From Lachnospiraceae bacterium (GTDB lineage Bacteria > Bacillota > Clostridia > Lachnospirales > Lachnospiraceae), in NCBI GenBank assembly GCA_016281335.1, contig JAEEIK010000080.1, positions 1 to 64,000 on the forward strand: a stretch of 64,000 bases of DNA, written 5' to 3'. Every line of letters begins with the position of its first letter. Position 1 is the first letter of the stretch. The translations under genes were made by a program, and so were the position numbers. Shown one piece after another: positions 32,938-42,565 of this stretch. Under the pieces are notes generated by a model that was not told where the DNA came from, did not search any database, and worked only from the letters and a program-made list of their open reading frames with translations.

Positions 32938-33693
32938 ATGAAATACATATTTGAAACGCATCTTCATACCTGCCAGGCAAGCGCCTGCGGAGTGGCTCAC
33001 GGCAGGGAATATATCGAATATATGAAGAATGAAGGCTTTGACGGCATCATAGTAACAGATCATTTTTTCAACGGAAACTCCGCGGTGCCGAGAGATCTTC
33101 CCTGGAACGAAAGGGTGGATATGTATATGAGCGGCTATGAGGAAGCGCTGCAGGAGTCCAAAGGCAAAGACTTCACGGTACTTTTCGGGATAGAGTATAA
33201 TTTTCAGGGAGATGAGTATCTGATCTACGGTCCCGGCAGGAAATGGCTGCTGGAAAACCCGGATATACTTGAACAGGACAGACAGGAAGTGTACAGACGC
33301 GTGCATCAGGGCGGAGGCATAATGGTGCAGGCTCATCCCTACAGGGAAAGAGGCTATCTTTCAGCCATTCATCTGACTCCCTCGATCTGCGACGGCATAG
33401 AAGTCTATAATGCGGCCAACAAGCCCAATATGAATGCCCTGGCGTATGAATATGCAAAGAAGCTGAAACTGCCCATGACCGCCGGATCGGATATCCACTA
33501 TATGTACGAGGGCGACAAAGGAGCCATGCTGCTGGAGGAAAGGCCTGAAACTACGGCCGATTATGCGGATATGCTCTTAAAGGGCAAGGCAAAATGCGTG
33601 ATTATGAGGCAGTGCGTGCCGGTGCCTCTTGAAGAAGTTAAGGAGCAGATCGTGACAGAACACGGGCCGGAGTTGCCGGTGTTTGAACACTGA
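32938..33693 (+). CDS. PHP-domain metal-dependent phosphoesterase
   Basis: FETHLHTCQASACG, IVTDHF, GIEYNFQGDEYLIYG, VQAHPYRERG, AGSDIHY. Confidence 0.88.
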   Translation: MKYIFETHLHTCQASACGVAHGREYIEYMKNEGFDGIIVTDHFFNGNSAVPRDLPWNERVDMYMSGYEEALQESKGKDFTVLFGIEYNFQGDEYLIYGPGRKWLLENPDILEQDRQEVYRRVHQGGGIMVQAHPYRERGYLSAIHLTPSICDGIEVYNAANKPNMNALAYEYAKKLKLPMTAGSDIHYMYEGDKGAMLLEERPETTADYADMLLKGKAKCVIMRQCVPVPLEEVKEQIVTEHGPELPVFEH

Positions 33694-33773
33694 GAAGCCT
33701 ACTGTACAAATATATATTTTAGTGCTATAATGGCAGGGATTAGGCATATTTTTTCGAAACGGAAGTTTTACCG

Positions 33774-35444
33774 ATGACAATGGACAGTATGGCCGAAGAG
33801 GCTAACAGGATATATACGTTCACAAATACGGTGGTTATCGCCATCCTCGTATTTGCTTTTTCCATTATGTTTACAACCAAGACAGATCCCTTTCAGACCG
33901 GAGAGATCACGGATCTTTCTTCGGGCTGGACTGACACCAACGGCAGTGTGGCGAGTTTTGACAAGCTGGGTTCCGGATTGAATGTGTTTATCCGGGAGAT
34001 AGATCCCGAAACGTTGGACGGCAGGGAACTCTGCTTCAGATCAAAGAACGTTGATCTCTATGTTTACCAGGACGGCCGTAAGGTGTACAGCTATGAGCCC
34101 AGGATATTCAGGCTTTTCGGCAAGAGCTACGGTCTGATGTATCACTGTGTGGATCTTGATATCAAGGATACCGCTTCAACCATACGCATAGAGGCGGAGA
34201 ATCCCTACAATGATCACAAGGCATATATAACCTTTGCCAGATTGCAGGAATCCGACAGGTTCATGTATGACATGCTGCAGAAAGACATGCCCAATTTCCT
34301 TGTGAGTCTGCTGCTTCTGCTGCTGGGCATAGCCCTTACCATCAGTTCCATAGCGGTAAGGAAGAGACCTTCCAGCAGGCTGGAACTGCTTGCGATGGGT
34401 GTGTTTACACTTGTCGTTTCCTGTTGGACCATAACCGAAACACTTGTATTGCAGCTGATCACCAGAAATCCTGCAGCCGTACATTTTCTCGGCTATATAA
34501 GCGTAATGATAATGCCGCTTCCGGCTCTTGCTTTTGTGACCTGTATCACCAAGAGGCTGGAGCAGATGCCGGTGAAGATAGTCATAGCGGTGAGCCTTGT
34601 AAATACGCTGATCAACATGATCTCTACATCGGCAGGCTGGAAAGATTATCATGAACTGCTGATAATCACGCATCTTCTGATACTGATCTCTCTTGCGATG
34701 AGTGTTATATACATCGTAGACAGCATCATACAGAGGCAGATGTATGAGAAAGCCTACATCACTATGGGTGTGGCCTGCTTCTTCATGTTTGCGGGCGCGC
34801 TGGCGGATATAGTCCGTTACCGACTGGAAGCCAATACCACGGATACGGCAATGTTTACGAGATTCGGTCTTGCCGCTTTCATGATAATAATGGGTATCTA
34901 TGAAGTTTACAGCATCATGCAGTATGCCCACTTTGAAGATGAAGCCCAGGCCATGACGAGACTTGCGCATACCGACAGCATGACTCAGATGAATAACAGG
35001 ACAGCATACGGCGAGAAGACCGCAGCCCTTAAGAAAGCGGAGACGGGCAGTGGCTGCTTCGTACTGCTTGACATCAATAACTTAAAGACCGTCAACGATG
35101 TATACGGACATGAAGAGGGCGACAAGCATATAAAGAAAGGCGCCGAGATCATCAAGCGCAGCTTCGGACAGTACGGTGAATGCTACCGTATAGGCGGTGA
35201 CGAGTTCTTCGTTATCGTGGAAGAACCTGCATCCGAAGATAAGGTAAGACGTGCCGGCGAGCGTATGATGGAGCTGGTAGCCGAGTACAATATGAGGGAC
35301 AGACATCCCGTTCCCCTGGATATTGCTCTGGGAAGCGCAAAATACGACTGCGCCAGCGGCAATGTGCGAGAAGCATATCATTTGGCCGATGAGAGGATGT
35401 ATGAGATAAAGAAAGCCATGAAGGAGGCAGTAAAGAATGGGTGA
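33774..35444 (+). CDS. GGDEF diguanylate cyclase with 7TM-DISM-like sensor region
   Basis: Polytopic central region; FVLLDINNLKTVND, CYRIGGDEFFVIVEE. Confidence 0.9.
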   Translation: MTMDSMAEEANRIYTFTNTVVIAILVFAFSIMFTTKTDPFQTGEITDLSSGWTDTNGSVASFDKLGSGLNVFIREIDPETLDGRELCFRSKNVDLYVYQDGRKVYSYEPRIFRLFGKSYGLMYHCVDLDIKDTASTIRIEAENPYNDHKAYITFARLQESDRFMYDMLQKDMPNFLVSLLLLLLGIALTISSIAVRKRPSSRLELLAMGVFTLVVSCWTITETLVLQLITRNPAAVHFLGYISVMIMPLPALAFVTCITKRLEQMPVKIVIAVSLVNTLINMISTSAGWKDYHELLIITHLLILISLAMSVIYIVDSIIQRQMYEKAYITMGVACFFMFAGALADIVRYRLEANTTDTAMFTRFGLAAFMIIMGIYEVYSIMQYAHFEDEAQAMTRLAHTDSMTQMNNRTAYGEKTAALKKAETGSGCFVLLDINNLKTVNDVYGHEEGDKHIKKGAEIIKRSFGQYGECYRIGGDEFFVIVEEPASEDKVRRAGERMMELVAEYNMRDRHPVPLDIALGSAKYDCASGNVREAYHLADERMYEIKKAMKEAVKNG

Positions 35445-36459
35445 TATTCCTAAGATGAAGGATGCCGATGAGCAGACAAGGGAAAGGATAAAAAGGTATG
35501 TGACAGTAGCGATAACGGGCGCCGTCGTCGCATTTTTATTGTTGAACAGCGTTTATAATGTGAGCGAGCAGCAGCAGGCAGTGGTGACACAGTTCGGAAG
35601 AGTAATAGACATCAAGACCGCAGGTATGTATTTTAAGATACCTTTCATCCAGGAAGTGGATAAGGTGGATACCACGACTCACGGCATACCCATAGGTTAT
35701 ACCACGTCTACGGGTACCGAATCCGACGGTGAGCATGATGCTGAGGCTTATTACAATGAGAGCGAATCGCTGATGATCACTTCGGATTTCAATTTTGTAA
35801 ATATAGACTTTTATCTGGAGTACAGAGTGAGCAGCCCGGAGAAATACCTTTATGAAGCAGAGAATCCCGAGCTGATATTAAGGAATCTTGCCCAGGCTGC
35901 CATACGCCAGACCGTGGTCAATTACTCGGTGGATGAGGTAATGACTACAGGCAAGGGACAGATACAGGCTGAGGTACGTGACAAGCTGGTGGCTTCACTT
36001 AATGATGTGCAGATAGGCATAGAGGTGGTGAACTTAACGATACAGGATGTGGAACCGCCTACGGATGCGGTCATTGCTGCCTTTAAGGATGTGGAGAATG
36101 CCAAGCAGGGCGCTGATACTGCGATAAACGGAGCCAAGCAGTATCAGTCCGAGCAGCTTCCCGCTGCAGATGCGGAAGCAGATAAGATAATGCAGGAGGC
36201 TGAGGCTTATAAGGAATCACGAATCGCGGAGGCCGAAGGCCAGGTAGCCAGATTCAACGAGATGTATGAGCAGTATAAGCTCTATCCGCTGATCACCAAG
36301 CAGCGTATGTTTTATGAGGCTATGGAAGAGGTGCTGCCGGGAGTAAAGATAATCATCGATGACGGAAACACCCAGACCATGCTTCCGCTGGAAAGCTTTA
36401 CCGGTGAAAGTGATAACAACGTCGTCGTTACTGAAGACGTTAGCAGCGAGGAGGAATGA
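35437..36459 (+). CDS. hflK: HflK-like SPFH/band 7 protein
   Basis: YNVSEQQQAVVTQFGRVIDIKTAGMYFKIPFIQEV; followed by hflC. Confidence 0.9.
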   Translation: MGDIPKMKDADEQTRERIKRYVTVAITGAVVAFLLLNSVYNVSEQQQAVVTQFGRVIDIKTAGMYFKIPFIQEVDKVDTTTHGIPIGYTTSTGTESDGEHDAEAYYNESESLMITSDFNFVNIDFYLEYRVSSPEKYLYEAENPELILRNLAQAAIRQTVVNYSVDEVMTTGKGQIQAEVRDKLVASLNDVQIGIEVVNLTIQDVEPPTDAVIAAFKDVENAKQGADTAINGAKQYQSEQLPAADAEADKIMQEAEAYKESRIAEAEGQVARFNEMYEQYKLYPLITKQRMFYEAMEEVLPGVKIIIDDGNTQTMLPLESFTGESDNNVVVTEDVSSEEE

Positions 36460-36461
36460 TC

Positions 36462-37346
36462 ATGGAAAAGAAGAGTAATAAAACAGCGGTTTTACTGACC
36501 ATAGTGATCGTTCTTGCTGTAGTGATACTGGCAGGATCAATGTTTACGCTTAAAGAAGACGAGTACGCTGTGGTAACTCGTTTTAACAAGATAATAAGCA
36601 GCACGGCAGAGCCGGGGCTCTATTTCAAAGCGCCCTTTATCGATACGGTACGCCGTATACCCAGTAAGATACAGGTATATGATATCAATCCTTCGGATGT
36701 CATCACCTCCGATAAGAAGTCCATGATAGCCGATGATTATATACTCTGGCAGGTAACGGATCCGGTGGCCTTCACCAAGACACTGAATGCTTCCATTACG
36801 GGAGGCCGTGACAGAGTCGGTGTATCAGTGTACAACGCTACCAAAAACATAATCTCTTCCATGTCCCAGGACGAAGTGATCGAAGCCAGAGGCACTACCC
36901 TGACCAGGACCATAACCACAGAAGCTGCGCCCGATGTGGCAGGATACGGAATCACCATACTCCGGGCGGAAATAAAGGCACTGGAGCTTCCCGATGACAA
37001 CAAGCAGGCGGTGTACGACCGCATGATCTCCGAAAGAAAGAACATTGCGGCTTCCTATAGGGCAGCAGGTGAATCGGATGCCCAGAAGATCAGGAACGAT
37101 ACGAACAGACAGGTGTCCATTAAGAAGGCAAATGCCAAGAGGGATGCGGAGAAGATAAAGGCAGAAGGAGAGGCCGGCTATATGGAGACTCTTTCGGCTG
37201 CTTACAGCACGGAGGAGAAGGCTGAATTCTACAATTTCATCAGAGGTATCGATGCGCTGAAGAATTCTCTGTCAGGAAGCAAAAATAATACCGTGATCCT
37301 TGATAAAGATTCCGAGCTGGTACGTATATTATACGGGATGAACTAA
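36462..37346 (+). CDS. hflC: HflC-like SPFH/band 7 protein
   Basis: FTLKEDEYAVVTRFNKIISSTAEPGLYFKAPFIDTVRRI. Confidence 0.9.
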   Translation: MEKKSNKTAVLLTIVIVLAVVILAGSMFTLKEDEYAVVTRFNKIISSTAEPGLYFKAPFIDTVRRIPSKIQVYDINPSDVITSDKKSMIADDYILWQVTDPVAFTKTLNASITGGRDRVGVSVYNATKNIISSMSQDEVIEARGTTLTRTITTEAAPDVAGYGITILRAEIKALELPDDNKQAVYDRMISERKNIAASYRAAGESDAQKIRNDTNRQVSIKKANAKRDAEKIKAEGEAGYMETLSAAYSTEEKAEFYNFIRGIDALKNSLSGSKNNTVILDKDSELVRILYGMN

Positions 37347-37368
37347 AATGGTTTACCATAATTTCATC

Positions 37369-37396
37369 TTGCAAAACAGATTACTTATGTTATAAT
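37369..37396 (+). promoter_or_regulatory. Putative sigma-A promoter
   Basis: TTGCAA-16-TATAAT upstream of CDS 37439. Confidence 0.5.
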
Positions 37397-37438
37397 TGCT
37401 TTGATTACTTTTTTGACTTAATTTGGGGAGGAAATTTA

Positions 37439-38611
37439 ATGAAGAAGAGAGTGATAGCAGCTGCGCTTGCCATGGTTTTGATGCTTGGCGGATGCGGAGA
37501 GAAGGATAAAGAAGTCGTTGTCGGCGAGTCCATAGGCCTCGGCAATGGTGATATCCAGTCGACTGTGGCAGCACCCGGAGATGAGACACCGGTTGTCTCT
37601 GATGAAGGCGGATATGAGGAGGAGGAAGAAGTATTGCCTCCCGGAAAATACAGGAGTGAGCTGACCAACGAGATCATCGATGATGATATCAAGAACCAGC
37701 GTCCCATCGCAGTAATGGTGGATAACGAGGTAACGGCTCTCGATCACTTCGGAGTTAATGAGGCTGATATCGTATATGAGATCATGAACTCTACGATGAA
37801 TGACCGCGTTACCCGTCTTATGTGCATCGTGAAGGACTGGACCGAGATAAAGCAGTTCGGTAGCGTCAGAAGTACACGTCCCACCAACTTCATGCTGGCA
37901 GCAGAATACAATGCGATCCTCTGTCATGACGGCGGTCCTTACTATATCAATAACTATATAGCCAAAGACTATACCAATAACTTAAGCGGCGGTTTTGCGC
38001 GTTTCAGCAACGGCAAGGCTACCGAGTTTACTGAGTATATCACTTATGAAGGTTATACCAATCCCAACACAGGCAAGAGCTATGACGGTCTGGGCAAGCG
38101 TATAGATTCTGCAGGATATACAAGAGAATACAACGAGTATTATCCCGGTGAGCACTTCGAGTTTACGACCAGAGAGCAGAACCTCTCAAATGATTACGGC
38201 GTGATGGCAAAGAAGGCTGAGAAAGTAAAGCTTCCTTTCAAGCACAACGGTTCCGAGCTGCATTACAATCCGGACACCAAGACTTACGAGTATTACGAAT
38301 ATAACAGGCCTCATGTTGATGCTCTGCACGGCAACGAGGTAACTAGCTTCAAGAATGTTATCATCCAGAAGTGCAGCTTCGCACAGCTGGATTCCAAGGG
38401 ATATCTGGTATATAACGTACTGGTGAGCACACCCTGGGACGGCTACTACCTGACTAACGGAGAGGCGGTGCCTATCACCTGGACCAAGACAAAGGAAGAC
38501 GGTCTGACCGATTTCAGAAATGCTGCAGGCAATCCTCTTGTACTCAGCACAGGCAAGACCTATATCACGCTGGTACCCGATGACAGCTGGGACAAACTGG
38601 TTATAGAATAA
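37439..38611 (+). CDS. DUF3048 (YerB-like) lipoprotein
   Basis: Lipobox MLGGC; NQRPIAVMVDNE, ADIVYEIMNSTMNDRVTRLMCIV, FGSVRSTRPTNFMLAAEYNAILCHDGG. Confidence 0.88.
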   Translation: MKKRVIAAALAMVLMLGGCGEKDKEVVVGESIGLGNGDIQSTVAAPGDETPVVSDEGGYEEEEEVLPPGKYRSELTNEIIDDDIKNQRPIAVMVDNEVTALDHFGVNEADIVYEIMNSTMNDRVTRLMCIVKDWTEIKQFGSVRSTRPTNFMLAAEYNAILCHDGGPYYINNYIAKDYTNNLSGGFARFSNGKATEFTEYITYEGYTNPNTGKSYDGLGKRIDSAGYTREYNEYYPGEHFEFTTREQNLSNDYGVMAKKAEKVKLPFKHNGSELHYNPDTKTYEYYEYNRPHVDALHGNEVTSFKNVIIQKCSFAQLDSKGYLVYNVLVSTPWDGYYLTNGEAVPITWTKTKEDGLTDFRNAAGNPLVLSTGKTYITLVPDDSWDKLVIE

Positions 38612-38733
38612 AAAAGATAACAATGGACCAAGGGAGTCTCCGCTGAAATACGGCGGAGATTCTTTAGTGTAACGGATAAACCGTTATACCAAAGAAAGAT
38701 AAATATGCGCACTCGCGCGCAAGGAGGACTACA

Positions 38734-39924
38734 ATGGAAACCTATATGATCCTCAGAGATCTTGCGATCATCATACTTACTGCGAAATTTATGGGACTTG
38801 TTGCGAAAAAGTGCAAGGCACCCATGGTGGTAGGAGAGATAATTGCCGGACTGATACTGGGACCGGCTCTGTTAAAGCTGGTTCAGCCTTCAGACTTCAT
38901 AAGCCAGATGGCTTCCATCGGCGTGGTCCTTATCATGTTTTCCGCAGGACTTGAGACCAATCTTAAGGAACTGAAAAAATCCGGCCTTATCGCCCTGCTG
39001 GTTGCCTGCGTAGGCGTGTTTGTGCCGCTGGCGGGCGGAGCCTTCATGTATATGTGTATCAACGGCTTTGCAGGCTGGGGGAGTGAAGAATTCTTCAGGG
39101 CGCTTTTCATAGGCTGCATAATGACTGCCACGAGCGTCGGCATCACGGTTGAGACGCTGCGTGAGATGGGATATTTAAGCGGACGTGTGGGACAGACCAT
39201 ACTGAGCGCCGCCATCATAGATGATGTGATAGGCATAGTTGTACTTACCTTTGTGCTGGGATTGAAAGATCCCACAAGCGACAGCAAGACAGTACTGCTG
39301 AAAACCGTGGCATTCCTGATACTCAGCGTGGTATGCGGTTATATAATTTACAGGATAGCAAAGTGGACCGATGCCAGATATCCGCATACAAGACGTATCC
39401 CTATCATGGGACTCGGACTCTGTTTTATACTTTCATATATCGCAGAGAGATACTTCGGCATTGCAGATATCACGGGCGCATATATAGCAGGCATCATACT
39501 CTGCAATATACGTGATGCTTCATACATAGACAGAAAGATAAGCATAAACAGCTATATGATATTTGCGCCGGTCTTCTTCGTGAGTATCGGTTTGAAAACC
39601 GACTTTACCAAGGTTGATGCGGGTATGTTGCTGTTCTCTGTGGCCTTTGTGATCGTGGCTATGCTGGCCAAAGTAATAGGCTGCGGACTGACCGGAAAAC
39701 TCTGCGGATTCAAGTGGATAGACAGTCTGAAGATAGGCGTTGGTATGATGACGCGCGGTGAAGTGGCGCTGATCATCACCAATAAAGGACTGAATCTCGG
39801 AATAATCGATTCTTCATACTTTACGGCAGTGATATTACTGATTATAATATCAAGTATATCGGTACCGATATTGCTGAAACTGTTGTATACCAAAGCACCC
39901 GATCCGGTAGTGGAGAAAACATGA
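38734..39924 (+). CDS. Cation:proton antiporter (CPA2/Kef-like)
   Basis: Polytopic; APMVVGEIIAGLILGPALL, IDDVIGIVVLTFV, GMMTRGEVALIITNKG. Confidence 0.9.
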   Translation: METYMILRDLAIIILTAKFMGLVAKKCKAPMVVGEIIAGLILGPALLKLVQPSDFISQMASIGVVLIMFSAGLETNLKELKKSGLIALLVACVGVFVPLAGGAFMYMCINGFAGWGSEEFFRALFIGCIMTATSVGITVETLREMGYLSGRVGQTILSAAIIDDVIGIVVLTFVLGLKDPTSDSKTVLLKTVAFLILSVVCGYIIYRIAKWTDARYPHTRRIPIMGLGLCFILSYIAERYFGIADITGAYIAGIILCNIRDASYIDRKISINSYMIFAPVFFVSIGLKTDFTKVDAGMLLFSVAFVIVAMLAKVIGCGLTGKLCGFKWIDSLKIGVGMMTRGEVALIITNKGLNLGIIDSSYFTAVILLIIISSISVPILLKLLYTKAPDPVVEKT

Positions 39925-40412
39925 GATCAAGATCGATTAAAAAATCAGTGATCGCATTACTTCTGAGCGCGACCCTCTTTGGCTGCGGTAAGAGAGATGT
40001 TGTGGACTTTACGGGAAAAGAAGGTATATCGCCGCCCGTAAGACGTACGGAAGAAGACGGCTCCGAGGGGCTCTATGAGATAGACCAGAGCCTGCTTGAA
40101 AAGGATGTTAAGATAGTCTTTGTTAATACCTGCGGAAAAGATATTGAAAAGCTTAATGTGACTTTTTCTTCCGATCCCTCAAGCGTTATAGAGATATTAA
40201 ACGGAAAGAAGTTCAAGGACGGCAGCCTGTTTGAATACAGTGATGCCACGCTCAGCAAACTGAACGGCAGGAACAATCTGAAACTGTCCGTTAAAGCGGA
40301 CACCAAAAAAGAAGGAGAGCTGGACTTCGGAACCATAGGCCTGCTTGACCTTTCAGATACGACACTGATACTTGATAAAGATAAAGACCGCTGGGTGATA
40401 CACAGGGATTAA
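39921..40412 (+). CDS. Hypothetical lipoprotein
   Basis: Lipobox SATLFGC; start overlaps the antiporter stop. Confidence 0.75.
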   Translation: MRSRSIKKSVIALLLSATLFGCGKRDVVDFTGKEGISPPVRRTEEDGSEGLYEIDQSLLEKDVKIVFVNTCGKDIEKLNVTFSSDPSSVIEILNGKKFKDGSLFEYSDATLSKLNGRNNLKLSVKADTKKEGELDFGTIGLLDLSDTTLILDKDKDRWVIHRD

Positions 40413-41851
40413 TCCAGGATATCGTCTTCCTCGTCATCATCTTCGGAAGAAAGGGGAAGTGAGAAAATGAATTCGCTTCCGACGCCTTCGGTAGAGATAA
40501 CATTGATGTTTTCGCCGTGGGCGCGGATAATCTCTCTTGTTATGGACAGGCCGAGGCCTGTTCCTTTTTTATCCTTGCCTCTTGAGATATCGGTCTTGTA
40601 GAAGCGGTCAAAGACCAGAGGTACGCTGTCCTTGGGTATGCCTATGCCGCTGTCTTTTACGGAGACGAAGACCTTGTTGTGTCTTATTGAAGTATCTATG
40701 ACTATGTCGGAGTTTCTGTGACTGAATTTGATCGCATTATCTATAAGGTTGTATAGTACCTGCTGTATCCTGGACAGATCCGCATAGACAAGAAGCTTTT
40801 CTCCTGTCAGTGAAAGCCTGAAGGAGATCTTTTTCTCGCGGCAGCTTCCTTCAAAAGTGGAGATGGTCTTTCTTATCACTTCATTCACATCAAAGCTGCT
40901 CTTTTCCAGTATCATGCCCTGGGTATTAAGGTTGTTGAGCGTAAGCAGATTGTTTGTTAATTTGATGAGCCTGTCGGTCTCGTTGATCACTATGCCTATG
41001 TATTTGGGATACATCTCTTCAGGTATGGTGCCGTCCTTCATGGCTTCCAGATAACCCTTGATGGAAGTAAGGGGAGAACGGAAGTCGTGGGAAACATTGG
41101 CAACAAGATGCTTCTGATTGTCTTCACCTTTAGCCAGTTCCTGAGCCATATAAGAAAGGGAGGCGGCAAGATAACCGATCTCGTCATCACTTTCAATGGA
41201 GATCTCGTAGCGCAGATTGCCGGCAGCATACTGCTCTGTTGCCGTTATGATGCGAAGCAGCGGCCCGTATACAAGTTCCGAGAAGAAGATCAGTATGATC
41301 AGCGATAAGAGGAAAAGTATGAGCAGCATGATATAGTCTATGTTAACGAGAGTATTGGTGCTGCTTTCAAGAAGCGAGATATCATAGTGTATCACAAGAT
41401 AACCTCGGACCGTGTAATTGGTGGTGACAGGGGCTGCAACCGAAAGATGATCGGTCTCAAACTGATCATAAAAACGTCCTATACTGTAAAAGGATCCGGA
41501 CAGTTTGGTGATATCAAAACCATTGACCGAAGCCGGATCGTCAATGTTTATCTCTGATGCGGAATCAAGAACGATCAGACCGGAAGGGTTTAAAATCTGT
41601 ATGCGGGCATTTATTATCCTGGAGATCGCATCGATATTTGTTTTTACTGTGGTAAGGGATAACTCATTGCGGTAAAGCTCGGTGGCATCCGTATCGGCAA
41701 GAGTGTTTGCGACATTATAAAGCTCTTCGGCCTTGCTCTTCTGCAGCTGCTTGGTAGTCATCTGCTGCATGAAAGTCGCCACTATCACAAAGCCGAACAC
41801 GCCGAAGATAAAATAGGCTATGAGCATTTTAAGATAAAGCGTTCTTTTCAT
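40409..41851 (-). CDS. Sensor histidine kinase
   Basis: Two TM segments, HAMP, H-box VSHDFRSPLTSIKGYLEAM, N/G boxes. Confidence 0.95.
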   Translation of the reverse strand: MKRTLYLKMLIAYFIFGVFGFVIVATFMQQMTTKQLQKSKAEELYNVANTLADTDATELYRNELSLTTVKTNIDAISRIINARIQILNPSGLIVLDSASEINIDDPASVNGFDITKLSGSFYSIGRFYDQFETDHLSVAAPVTTNYTVRGYLVIHYDISLLESSTNTLVNIDYIMLLILFLLSLIILIFFSELVYGPLLRIITATEQYAAGNLRYEISIESDDEIGYLAASLSYMAQELAKGEDNQKHLVANVSHDFRSPLTSIKGYLEAMKDGTIPEEMYPKYIGIVINETDRLIKLTNNLLTLNNLNTQGMILEKSSFDVNEVIRKTISTFEGSCREKKISFRLSLTGEKLLVYADLSRIQQVLYNLIDNAIKFSHRNSDIVIDTSIRHNKVFVSVKDSGIGIPKDSVPLVFDRFYKTDISRGKDKKGTGLGLSITREIIRAHGENINVISTEGVGSEFIFSLPLSSEDDDEEDDILD

Positions 41852-42552
41852 AGCACTTCAAATTTATATCCTACACCCCATATGGTGGAAAGTTTCCAGG
41901 ACCTGTGGTCTTTGATCTTTTCCCTGAGTCTTTTGATATGTACATCTACGGTACGGGAGTCGCCGGCATAGTCGTAACCCCAGACCTGATTGAGCAGCTG
42001 TTCTCTCGTATATACGTGATTGGGAGAGGAAGCCAGGAAATAAAGGAGTTCCAGCTCCTTGGGCGGCAGATCCAGCTTCTTATCACAGTAGGTCACGCTG
42101 TAATTGGCGCGATTGATTATAAGATCGGGGAATCTTACTTCATCTTCTCCGACTATCTCCGGCTCAACTGCGGGAGCAACCGGCTTATATCTTCTGAGGA
42201 CCGCTTTTACGCGGGCGACCAGTTCCTTGGAGTCAAAAGGTTTCTCCATATAATCATCGGCGCCGAGTTCGAGGCCGAGTACTTTATCGAAGACCTCGCC
42301 TTTTGCGGAGAGGAGTATGATCGGTATCGAAGAAGTGGCGCGGACTTCGCGGCATACCTGGTAACCGTCTATGCCGGGGAGCATCAGATCAAGAAGGATC
42401 AGATTGGGAGCAAAGCTTTTCACCGCTTCCAGTGCGGATTCACCGTCTCCTACTATCATGGTCTCAAAGCATTCCTTTGTAAGATAAAGACTTACGAGTT
42501 CTGCGATATTCTCGTCATCATCAACTACAAGGATCTTCTGTTTTGCTGACAT
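41848..42552 (-). CDS. OmpR-family response regulator
   Basis: Receiver LILLDLMLPGIDGYQVCREVR, winged-helix VWGYDYAGDSRTVDVHIKRLREKI. Confidence 0.96.
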   Translation of the reverse strand: MSAKQKILVVDDDENIAELVSLYLTKECFETMIVGDGESALEAVKSFAPNLILLDLMLPGIDGYQVCREVRATSSIPIILLSAKGEVFDKVLGLELGADDYMEKPFDSKELVARVKAVLRRYKPVAPAVEPEIVGEDEVRFPDLIINRANYSVTYCDKKLDLPPKELELLYFLASSPNHVYTREQLLNQVWGYDYAGDSRTVDVHIKRLREKIKDHRSWKLSTIWGVGYKFEVL

Positions 42553-42565
42553 TTTATTCCTCCTT

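Noticed and set aside
34176-34970. 264-aa minus-strand ORF inside the GGDEF gene
   Set aside because: His/Tyr/Arg-rich antisense translation of a clear coding gene, with no motif.
35437-37346. HflK/HflC plus FtsH in one window as a special cluster
   Set aside because: The genes are about 19 kb apart with unrelated genes between; the functional link is already well known.
41905-42549. 214-aa plus-strand ORF opposite the response regulator
   Set aside because: Complete antisense overlap with an unmistakable OmpR-family regulator.
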